Assembly (NCBI GenBank): GCA_963082975.1
Contig: CAUJBJ010000025.1
Coordinates: 1-64,000 of the forward strand
Reading direction: 5' to 3'
Origin: Labia minor
Lineage: Eukaryota; Arthropoda; Insecta; Dermaptera; Spongiphoridae
DNA: 64,000 nucleotides
Below, one piece after another: positions 53,801-64,000 of this stretch. The notes below the pieces were generated by a model. The model did no database searches. It was given only the letters and a program-made list of their open reading frames with translations, and was not told the DNA's origin. Numbering within the stretch: position 1 is the stretch's first letter; every line of letters begins with the position of its first letter. Made by a program: the position numbers and the translations under genes.

Positions 53801-55868
53801 ACAAAATCACACTAATCCGTAAGAATTCAATGAAAATATTTAAGAAATCAATCAAATATGAATTTATTCTTCATTAGAATCAGAAAATGAATAAAATAAA
53901 ATATAAAAGATAATTTTATCCCTCGTATTTAAAAAAGTAGGATTTTCCCTTTAATATTTGAACAAAATCAGAATTTTCCGTAAGAATTCAATGAAAATAT
54001 TTAAGAAATCGATCAAATATGAATTTATTCTTCATTATAATCAGAAAATTAATAAAATAAAATATAAAAGATAATTTTATCCCTCGTATTTAAAAAAGTA
54101 GGATTTTCCCTTTAATATTTGAACAAAATCAGAATTTTCCGTAAGAATTCAATGAAAATATTTAAGAAATCGATCAAATATGAATTTATTCTTCAATAGA
54201 ATCAGAAAATTAATAAAATAAAATATAAAAGATAATTTTATCCCTCGTATTTAAAAAAGTAGGATTTTCCCTTTAATATTTGAACAAAATCAGACTTTTC
54301 CGTAAGAATTCAATGAAAATATTTAAGAAATCGATCAAATATGAATTTATTCTTCATTAGAATCAGAAAATTAATAAAATAAAATAAAAAAGATAATTTT
54401 ATCCCTCGTATTTAAAAAAGTAGGATTTTCCCTTTAATATTTGAACAAAATCAGACTTTTCCGTAAGAATTCAATGAAAATATTTAAGAAATCGATCAAA
54501 TATGAATTTATTCTTCAATAGAATCAGAAAATTAATAAAATAAAATATAAAAGTTAATTTTATCCCTCGTATTTAAAAAAGTAGGATTTTCCCTTTAATA
54601 TTTGAACAAAATCACACTAATCCGTAAGAATTCAATGAAAATATTTAAGAAATCAATCAAATATGAATTTATTCTTCATTAGAATCAGAAAATGAATAAA
54701 ATAAAATATAAAAGATAATTTTATCCCTCGTATTTAAAAAAGTTGGAATTTTCCCTTTAATATTTGAACAAAATCAGATTTTCCGTAAGAATTCAATGAA
54801 AATAATTAAGAAATCGATCAAATATGAATTTATTCTTCATTAGAATCAGAAAATTAATAAAATAAAATAAAAAAGATAATTTTATCCCTCGTATTTAAAA
54901 AAGTAGGATTTTCCCTTTAATATTTGAACAAAATCAGACTTTTCCGTAAGAATTCAATGAAAATATTTAAGAAATCGATCAAATATGAATTTATTCTTCA
55001 TTATAATCAGAAAATTAATAAAATAAAATATAAAAGATAATTTTATCCCTCGTATTTAAAAAAGTAGGATTTTCCCTTTAATATTTGAACAAAATCAGAA
55101 TTTTCCGTAAGAATTCAATGAAAATATTTAAGAAATCGATCAAATATGAATTTATTCTTCAATAGAATCAGAAAATTAATAAAATAAAATATAAAAGATA
55201 ATTTTATCCCTCGTATTTAAAAAGTAGGATTTTCCCTTTAATATTTGAACAAAATCAGACTTTTCCGTAAGAATTCAATGAAAATATTTAAGAAATCGAT
55301 CAAATATGAATTTATTCTTCATTAGAATCAGAAAATTAATAAAATAAAATAAAAAAGATAATTTTATCCCTCGTATTTAAAAAAGTAGGATTTTCCCTTT
55401 AATATTTGAACAAAATCAGACTTTTCCGTAAGAATTCAATGAAAATATTTAAGAAATCGATCAAATATGAATTTATTCTTCAATAGAATCAGAAAATTAA
55501 TAAAATAAAATATAAAAGATAATTTTATCCCTCGTATTTAAAAAAGTAGGATTTTCCCTTTAATATTTGAACAAAATCAGAATTTTCCGTAAGAATTCAA
55601 TGAAAATATTTAAGAAATCGATCAAATATGAATTTATTCTTCAATAGAATCAGAAAATTAATAAAATAAAATATAAAAGATAATTTTATCCCTCGTATTT
55701 AAAAAAGTAGGATTTTCCCTTTAATATTTGAACAAAATCAGACTTTTCCGTAAAAATTCAATGAAAATATTTAAGAAATCGATCAAATATGAATTTATTC
55801 TTCATTATAATCAGAAAATTAATAAAATAAAATAAAAAAGTTAATTTTATCCCTCGTATTTAAAAAAG
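50879..55868. repeat. 31-mer higher-order repeat, copy 2 (4990 bp)
   Basis: Tandem copy of 45888-50878. By eye I found only two differences: one A missing from the terminal A run of the unit at 55065, and the tail of the last unit (GTTAA here, GATAA in copy 1). The order changes at 55869. This is the longest near-identical tandem pair fully inside the window. Confidence 0.94.
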
Positions 55869-58122
55869 TAGGATTTTCCCTTTAATATTTGAACAAAATC
55901 AGACTTTTCCGTAAGAATTCAATGAAAATATTTAAGAAATCGATCAAATATGAATTTATTCTTCAATAGAATCAGAAAATTAATAAAATAAAATATAAAA
56001 GATAATTTTATCCCTCGTATTTAAAAAAGTAGGATTTTCCCTTTAATATTTGAACAAAATCAGACTTTTCCGTAAGAATTCAATGAAAATATTTAAGAAA
56101 TCGATCAAATATGAATTTATTCTTAATTATAATCAGAAAATTAATAAAATAAAATAAAAAAGATAATTTTATCCCTCGTATTTAAAAAAGTAGGATTTTC
56201 CCTTTAATATTTGAACAAAATCAGACTTTTCCGTAAGAATTCAATGAAAATATTTAAGAAATCGATCAAATATGAATTTATTCTTCAATAGAATCAGAAA
56301 ATTAATAAAATAAAATATAAAAGATAATTTTATCGCTCGTATTTAAAAAAGTAGGATTTTCCCTTTAATATTTGAACAAAATCACACTAATCCGTAAGAA
56401 TTCAATGAAAATATTTAAGAAATCGATCAAATATGAATTTATTCTTCATTAGAATCAGAAAATGAATAAAATAAAATATAAAAGATAATTTTATCCCTCG
56501 TATTTAAAAAAGTAGGAATTTTCCCTTTAATATTTGAACAAAATCAGATTTTCCGTAAGAATTCAATGAAAATATTTAAGAAATCGATCAAATATGAATT
56601 TATTCTTCATTAGAACCAGAAAATTAATAAAATAAAATAAAAAAGATAATTTTATCCCTCGTATTTAAAAAACTAGGATTTTCCCTTTAATATTTGAACA
56701 AAATCACAGTAATCCGTAAGAATTCAATGAAAATATTTAAGAAATCGATCAAATATGACTTTATTCTTAATTAGAATCAGAAAATGAATAAAATAAAATA
56801 TAAAAGATAATTTTGTCCCTCGTATTTAAAAAAGTAGGATTTTCCCTTTAATATTTGAACAAAATCAGACTTTTCCGTAAGAATTCAATGAAAATATTTA
56901 AGAAATCGATCAAATATGAATTTATTCTTCATTAGAATCAGAAAATTAATAAAATAAAATAAAAAAGATAATTTTATCCCTCGTATTTAAAAAAGTAGGA
57001 TTTTCCCTTTAATATTTGAACAAAATCACAGTAATCCGTAAGAATTCAATGAAAATATATAAGAAATCCTTCAAATATGAATTTATTCTTCATTAGAATC
57101 AGAAAATTAATAAAATAAAATAAAAAAGATAATTTTATCCCTCGTATTTAAAAAAGTAGGATTTTCCCTTTAATATTTGAACAAAATCAGACTTTTCCGT
57201 AAGAATTCAATGAAAATATTTAAGAAATCGATCAAATATGAATTTATTCTTCAATACAATCAGAAAATTAATAAAATAAAATATAAAAGTTAATTTTATC
57301 CCTCGTATTTAAAAAAGTAGGATTTTCCCTTTAATATTTGAACAAAATCACACTAATCCGTAAGAATTCAATGAAAATATTTAAGAAATCAATCAAATAT
57401 GAATTTATTCTTCATTAGAATCAGAAAATGAATAAAATAAAATATAAAAGATAATTTTATCCCTCGTATTTAAAAAACTAGGATTTTCCCTTTAATATTT
57501 GAACAAAATCACAGTAATCCGTAAGAATTCAATGAAAATATTTAAGAAATCGATCAAATATGAATTTATTCTTCAATAGAATCAGAAAATTAATAAAATA
57601 AAATATAAAAGATAATTTTATCCCTCGTATTTAAAAAAGTAGGATTTTCCCTTTAATATTTGAACAAAATCAGACTTTTCCGTAAAAATTCAATGAAAAT
57701 ATTTAAGAAATCGATCAAATATGAATTTATTCTTCATTATAATCAGAAAATTAATAAAATAAAATAAAAAAGTTAATTTTATCCCTCGTATTTAAAAAAG
57801 TAGGATTTTCCCTTTAATATTTGAACAAAATCAGACTTTTCCGTAAGAATTCAATGAAAATATTTAAGAAATCGATCAAATATGAATTTATTCTTCAATA
57901 GAATCAGAAAATTAATAAAATAAAATATAAAAGATAATTTTATCCCTCGTATTTAAAAAAGTAGGATTTTCCCTTTAATATTTGAACAAAATCAGACTTT
58001 TCCGTAAGAATTCAATGAAAATATTTAAGAAATCGATCAAATATGAATTTATTCTTCATTATAATCAGAAAATTAATAAAATAAAATAAAAAAGATAATT
58101 TTATCCCTCGTATTTAAAAAAG
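55869..58122. repeat. Fourteen-monomer block with the last marker module
   Basis: Units B, B (TTAATTATAATC), the marker module (56191-56834), B, A (ATATATAAG with private AATCCTTCAAAT), B (private CAATACAATC, GTTAA), F (AATCAATC), A (after AAAAAAC), B (GTAAAAATTC), B, B (CATTATAATC, GATAA). The first eight match 36067-37354 in order. The A unit at 57479 directly after the F unit suggests loss of the intervening TAGGAATTTTCC unit. Confidence 0.82.
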
Positions 58123-61100
58123 TAGGATTTTCCCTTTAATATTTGAACAAAATCAGACTTTTCCGTAAGAATTCAATGAAAATATTTAAGAAATCGATCA
58201 AATATGAATTTATTCTTCAATAGAATCAGAAAATTAATAAAATAAAATATAAAAGATAATTTTATCCCTCGTATTTAAAAAAGTAGGATTTTCCCTTTAA
58301 TATTTGAACAAAATCAGACTTTTCCGTAAGAATTCAATGAAAATATTTAAGAAATCGATCAAATATGAATTTATTCTTAATTAGAATCAGAAAATGAATA
58401 AAATAAAATATAAAAGATAATTTTATCCCTCGTATTTAAAAAAGTAGGATTTTCCCTTTAATATTTGAACAAAATCACACTAATCCGTAAGAATTCAATG
58501 AAAATATTTAAGAAATCGATCAAAAATGAATTTATTCTTCATTATAATCAGAAAATTAATAAAATAAAATAAAAAAGATAATTTTATCCCTCGTATTTAA
58601 AAAAGTAGGATTTTCCCTTTAATATTTGAACAAAATCAGACTTTTCCGTAAGAATTCAATGAAAATATTTAAGAAATCGATCAAATATGAATTTATTCTT
58701 CATTAGTATCAGAAAATTAATAAAATAAAATAAAAAAGATAATTTTATCCCTCGTATTTAAAAAAGTAGGATTTTCCCTTTAATATTTGAACAAAATCAC
58801 AGTAATCCGTAAGAATTCAATGAAAATATTTAAGAAATCGATCAAATATGAATTTATTCTTCATTAGAATCAGAAAATTAATAAAATAAAATAAAAAAGA
58901 TAATTTTATCCCTCGTATTTAAAAAAGTAGGATTTTCCCTTTAATATTTGAACAAAATCAGACTTTTCCGTAAGAATTCAATGAAAATATTTAAGAAATC
59001 GATCAAATATGAATTTATTCTTCAATAGAATCAGAAAATTAATAAAATAAAATATAAAAGTTAATTTTATCCCTCGTATTTAAAAAAGTAGGATTTTCCC
59101 TTTAATATTTGAACAAAATCAGACTTTTCCGTAAGAATTCAATGAAAATATTTAAGAAATCGATCAAATATGAATTTATTCTTCATTATAATCAGAAAAT
59201 TAATAAAATAAAATAAAAAAGTTAATTTTATCCCTCGTATTTAAAAAAGTAGGATTTTCCCTTTAATATTTGAACAAAATCAGACTTTTCCGTAAGAATT
59301 CAATGAAAATATTTAAGAAATCGATCAAATATGAATTTATTCTTCAATAGAATCAGAAAATTAATAAAATAAAATATAAAAGATAATTTTATCCCTCGTA
59401 TTTAAAAAAGTAGGATTTTCCCTTTAATATTTGAACAAAATCAGACTTTTCCGTAAGAATTCAATGAAAATATTTAAGAAATCGATCAAATATGAATTTA
59501 TTCTTCAATAGAATCAGAAAATTAATAAAATAAAATATAAAAGATAATTTTATCCCTCGTATTTAAAAAAGTAGGATTTTCCCTTTAATATTTGAACAAA
59601 ATCAGAATTTTCCGTAAGAATTTAATGAAAATATTTAAGAAATCGATCAAATATGAATTTATTCTTCAATAGAATCAGAAAATTAATAAAATAAAATATA
59701 AAAGATAATTTTATCCCTCGTATTTAAAAAAGTAGGATTTTCCCTTTAATATTTGAACAAAATCAGAATTTTCCGTAAGAATTCAATGAAAATATTTAAG
59801 AAATCGATCAAATATGAATTTATTCTTCAATAGAATCAGAAAATTAATAAAATAAAATATAAAAGATAATTTTATCCCTCGTATTTAAACAAGTAGGATT
59901 TTCCCTTTAATATTTGAACAAAATCAGACTTTTCCGTAAGAATTCAATGAAAATATTTAAGAAATCGATCAAATATGAATTTATTCTTCATTATAATCAG
60001 AAAATTAATAAAATAAAATAAAAAAGTTAATTTTATCCCTCGTATTTAAAAAAGTAGGATTTTCCCTTTAATATTTGAACAAAATCAGACTTTTCCGTAA
60101 GAATTCAATGAAAATATTTAAGAAATCGATCAAATATGAATTTATTCTTCAATAGAATCAGAAAATTAATAAAATAAAATATAAAAGATAATTTTATCCC
60201 TCGTATTTAAAAAAGTAGGATTTTCCCTTTAATATTTGAACAAAATCAGACTTTTCCGTAAGAATTCAATGAAAATATTTAAGAAATCGATCAAATATGA
60301 ATTTATTCTTCAATAGAATCAGAAAATTAATAAAATAAAATATAAAAGATAATTTTATCCCTCGTATTTAAAAAAGTAGGATTTTCCCTTTAATATTTGA
60401 ACAAAATCAGAATTTTCCGTAAGAATTCAATGAAAATATTTAAGAAATCGATCAAATATGAATTTATTCTTCAATAGAATCAGAAAATTAATAAAATAAA
60501 ATATAAAAGATAATTTTATCCCTCGTATTTAAAAAAGTAGGATTTTCCCTTTAATATTTGAACAAAATCAGACTTTTCCGTAAGAATTCAATGAAAATAT
60601 TTAAGAAATCGATCAAATATGAATTTATTCTTCATTATAATCAGAAAATTAATAAAATAAAATAAAAAAGTTAATTTTATCCCTCGTATTTAAAAAAGTA
60701 GGATTTTCCCTTTAATATTTGAACAAAATCAGACTTTTCCGTAAGAATTCAATGAAAATATTTAAGAAATCGATCAAATATGAATTTATTCTTCAATAGA
60801 ATCAGAAAATTAATACAATAAAATATAAAAGATAATTTTATCCCTCGTATTTAAAAAAGTAGGATTTTCCCTTTAATATTTGAACAAAATCAGACTTTTC
60901 CGTAAGAATTCAATGAAAATATTTAAGAAATCGATCAAATATGAATTTATTCTTAATTATAATAAGAAAATTAATAAAATAAAATAAAAAAGATAATTTT
61001 ATCCCTCGTATTTAAAAAAGTAGGATTTTCCCTTTAATATTTGAACAAAATCAGACTTTTCCGTAAGAATTCAATGAAAATATTTAAGAAATCGATCAAA

Positions 61101-61985
61101 TATGAATTTATTCTTCAATAGAATCAGAAAATTAATAAAATAAAATATAAAAGATAATTTTATCCCTCGTATTTAAAAAAGTAGGATTTTCCCTTTAATA
61201 TTTGAACAAAATCACACTAATCCGTAAGAATTCAATGAAAATATTTAAGAAATCGATCAAATATGAATTTATTCTTCATTAGAATCAGAAAATGAATAAA
61301 ATAAAATAAAAAAGTTAATTTTATCCCTCGTATTTAAAAAAGTATGATTTTCCCTTTAATATTTGAACAAAATCAGATTTTCCGTAAGAATTCAATGAAA
61401 ATATTTAAGAAATCGATCAAATATGTATTTATTCTTCATTAGAACCAGAAAATTAATAAAATAAAATAAAAAAGATAATTTTATCCCTCGTATTTAAAAA
61501 ACTAGGATTTTCCCTTTAATATTTGAACAAAATCACAGTAATCCGTAAGAATTCAATGAAAATATTTAAGAAATCGATCAAATATGAATTTATTCTTAAT
61601 TAGAATCAGAAAATGAATAAAATAAAATATAAAAGATAATTTTGTCCCTCGTATTTAAAAAAGTAGGATTTTCCCTTTAATATTTGAACAAAATCAGACT
61701 TTTCCGTAAGAATTCAATGAAAATATTTAAGAAATCGATCAAATATGAATTTATTCTTCATTAGAATCAGAAAATTAATAAAATAAAATAAAAAAGATAA
61801 TTTTATCCCTCGTATTTAAAAAAGTAGGATTTTCCCTTTAATATTTGAACAAAATCACAGTAATCCGTAAGAATTCAATGAAAATATTTAAGAAATCGAT
61901 CAAATATGAATTTATTCTTCATTAGAATCAGAAAATTAATAAAATAAAATAAAAAAGATAATTTTATCCCTCGTATTTAAAAAAG
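58123..61985. repeat. 24-mer higher-order repeat, copy 1 (3863 bp)
   Basis: Twenty-four units, one of 160 bp (61343). Variants shared with the following copy at a constant 3863-bp offset are ATCAAAAATGAA (58517), CATTAGTATCAG (58701), GAATTTAATG (59619) and TTTAAACAAG (59883). The last quarter (60860-61985) follows the order of the 14-mer block at 28019-29144, with private changes TATGATTTTCC (61343) and AATATGTATTT (61422). Confidence 0.92.
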
Positions 61986-64000
61986 TAGGATTTTCCCTTT
62001 AATATTTGAACAAAATCAGACTTTTCCGTAAGAATTCAATGAAAATATTTAAGAAATCGATCAAATATGAATTTATTCTTCAATAGAATCAGAAAATTAA
62101 TAAAATAAAATATAAAAGATAATTTTATCCCTCGTATTTAAAAAAGTAGGATTTTCCCTTTAATATTTGAACAAAATCAGACTTTTCCGTAAGAATTCAA
62201 TGAAAATATTTAAGAAATCGATCAAATATGAATTTATTCTTAATTAGAATCAGAAAATGAATAAAATAAAATATAAAAGATAATTTTATCCCTCGTATTT
62301 AAAAAAGTAGGATTTTCCCTTTAATATTTGAACAAAATCACACTAATCCGTAAGAATTCAATGAAAATATTTAAGAAATCGATCAAAAATGAATTTATTC
62401 TTCATTATAATCAGAAAATTAATAAAATAAAATAAAAAAGATAATTTTATCCCTCGTATTTAAAAAAGTAGGATTTTCCCTTTAATATTTGAACAAAATC
62501 AGACTTTTCCGTAAGAATTCAATGAAAATATTTAAGAAATCGATCAAATATGAATTTATTCTTCATTAGTATCAGAAAATTAATAAAATAAAATAAAAAA
62601 GATAATTTTATCCCTCGTATTTAAAAAAGTAGGATTTTCCCTTTAATATTTGAACAAAATCACAGTAATCCGTAAGAATTCAATGAAAATATTTAAGAAA
62701 TCGATCAAATATGAATTTATTCTTCATTAGAATCAGAAAATTAATAAAATAAAATAAAAAAGATAATTTTATCCCTCGTATTTAAAAAAGTAGGATTTTC
62801 CCTTTAATATTTGAACAAAATCAGACTTTTCCGTAAGAATTCAATGAAAATATTTAAGAAATCGATCAAATATGAATTTATTCTTCAATAGAATCAGAAA
62901 ATTAATAAAATAAAATATAAAAGTTAATTTTATCCCTCGTATTTAAAAAAGTAGGATTTTCCCTTTAATATTTGAACAAAATCAGACTTTTCCGTAAGAA
63001 TTCAATGAAAATATTTAAGAAATCGATCAAATATGAATTTATTCTTCATTATAATCAGAAAATTAATAAAATAAAATAAAAAAGTTAATTTTATCCCTCG
63101 TATTTAAAAAAGTAGGATTTTCCCTTTAATATTTGAACAAAATCAGACTTTTCCGTAAGAATTCAATGAAAATATTTAAGAAATCGATCAAATATGAATT
63201 TATTCTTCAATAGAATCAGAAAATTAATAAAATAAAATATAAAAGATAATTTTATCCCTCGTATTTAAAAAAGTAGGATTTTCCCTTTAATATTTGAACA
63301 AAATCAGACTTTTCCGTAAGAATTCAATGAAAATATTTAAGAAATCGATCAAATATGAATTTATTCTTCAATAGAATCAGAAAATTAATAAAATAAAATA
63401 TAAAAGATAATTTTATCCCTCGTATTTAAAAAAGTAGGATTTTCCCTTTAATATTTGAACAAAATCAGAATTTTCCGTAAGAATTTAATGAAAATATTTA
63501 AGAAATCGATCAAATATGAATTTATTCTTCAATAGAATCAGAAAATTAATAAAATAAAATATAAAAGATAATTTTATCCCTCGTATTTAAAAAAGTAGGA
63601 TTTTCCCTTTAATATTTGAACAAAATCAGAATTTTCCGTAAGAATTCAATGAAAATATTTAAGAAATCGATCAAATATGAATTTATTCTTCAATAGAATC
63701 AGAAAATTAATAAAATAAAATATAAAAGATAATTTTATCCCTCGTATTTAAACAAGTAGGATTTTCCCTTTAATATTTGAACAAAATCAGACTTTTCCGT
63801 AAGAATTCAATGAAAATATTTAAGAAATCGATCAAATATGAATTTATTCTTCATTATAATCAGAAAATTAATAAAATAAAATAAAAAAGTTAATTTTATC
63901 CCTCGTATTTAAAAAAGTAGGATTTTCCCTTTAATATTTGAACAAAATCAGACTTTTCCGTAAGAATTCAATGAAAATATTTAAGAAATCGATCAAATAT
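61986..64000. repeat. 24-mer higher-order repeat, copy 2, cut by the window edge
   Basis: Copy of 58123-60137 as far as the window reaches (2015 bp). All four diagnostic variants of copy 1 within this range are present at 3863 bp further on. I noticed no difference between the copies over this stretch. The array evidently continues beyond base 64000. Confidence 0.92.
63918..64000. repeat. Partial last monomer (83 bp)
   Basis: Unit 398 starts at 63918 with the TAGGATTTTC box and is cut at monomer position 83 by the window end. It carries the B patch CAGACTTTTCCG. Confidence 0.97.

Larger units (their letters stand above)
1..64000. repeat. 161-bp AT-rich satellite DNA array filling the window
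   Basis: Direct reading shows one 161-bp unit repeated head to tail with no interruption and no inverted monomer. Taking TAGGATTTTC as the unit start, units begin at 1, 162, 323, 484 and so on to 63918, giving 397 full units and an 83-bp remainder. The first unit has 75 A, 53 T and 33 G+C. Adjacent units differ mostly by a handful of substitutions. Arrays of this kind are known from eukaryotic centromeric or pericentromeric heterochromatin; assigning this one to a centromere is inference. The unit is slightly longer than nucleosomal DNA (147 bp). No CENP-B box (TTCG....CGGG) and no telomeric repeat is present. The family is not one I can name. Confidence 0.99.

Noticed and set aside
1-64000. 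Possible long open reading frame or repetitive protein gene
   Set aside because: The unit length of 161 is not a multiple of 3, so a frame would have to be open in all three phases of the monomer. Conserved TAA, TAG and TGA triplets occur throughout on the + strand, and TTA, CTA and TCA do the same for the other strand.
1-64000. CRISPR array
   Set aside because: The repeated unit is 161 bp with no short repeat separated by unique spacers; the variable patch is ten bases with a few recurring alleles.
1-64000. Human-type alpha satellite or a CENP-B box satellite
   Set aside because: The unit length is 161, not 171, and no CGGG or TTCG...CGGG motif occurs in any monomer class I read.
1-64000. 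Previously undescribed gene system hidden in the array
   Set aside because: I followed the monomer phase from end to end, and the accumulated length differences account for every base, which leaves no room for inserted non-repeat DNA.
1-64000. Telomeric or subtelomeric repeat
   Set aside because: No short G-rich telomere motif on either strand; the unit is long and AT-rich.

Overview
The whole window is one tandem satellite DNA array. A 161-bp AT-rich monomer (first unit 33/161 G+C, about 20%) repeats head to tail in one orientation from base 1 to base 64000: 397 complete monomers plus an 83-bp partial one, counting the repeat start as the TAGGATTTTC box. I found no gene, RNA gene, transposon, CRISPR array or non-satellite insert. 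Because 161 is not a multiple of 3 and each unit carries many stops, no frame can stay open through three units. Such an array points to a eukaryote, most likely a centromeric, pericentromeric or other heterochromatic block. The sequence does not reveal the species, and I do not recognise the monomer as a named family.

The monomer phase is nearly perfect. Only 16 monomers deviate in length by my count (eleven of 160 bp, two of 162 bp, three of 164 bp), and these cancel to zero over the window. Monomers differ at a few linked sites: a patch at monomer positions 33-42 with about seven alleles, the last bases of the unit, and single-base markers near positions 74, 86, 96-105, 113, 128, 134, 142 and 145. 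These markers make each monomer recognisable and expose a layered higher-order structure.

Layout: 1-9501 holds mixed blocks with related segments about 13-14 monomers apart. 9502-13363 is a 12-mer (1931 bp) duplicated in tandem. 12720-14651 is a 6-mer (966 bp) duplication overlapping it. 15135-18353 is a 10-mer duplication. 17549-23510 holds a 14-monomer segment repeated at a 23-monomer distance (3705 bp). 25121-25764 is a dimer duplication. 27697-32204 is a 14-mer (2254 bp) duplication with a rearranged third copy to 33651. 33652-43311 is a 34-mer (5474 bp) duplication whose second copy has lost one monomer. 43634-44921 is a 4-mer duplication. 45888-55868 is a 31-mer (4991/4990 bp) duplication containing an internal 5-mer duplication. 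58123-64000 is a 24-mer (3863 bp) duplication running off the right edge.

There is no single canonical higher-order repeat. The same few modules, notably a four-monomer module beginning with the ATCGCTCG marker, are reshuffled at many period lengths. This fits an array turning over by unequal crossover and segmental amplification. Several hybrid monomers mark probable exchange points, and some rare variants are confined to parts of the window.
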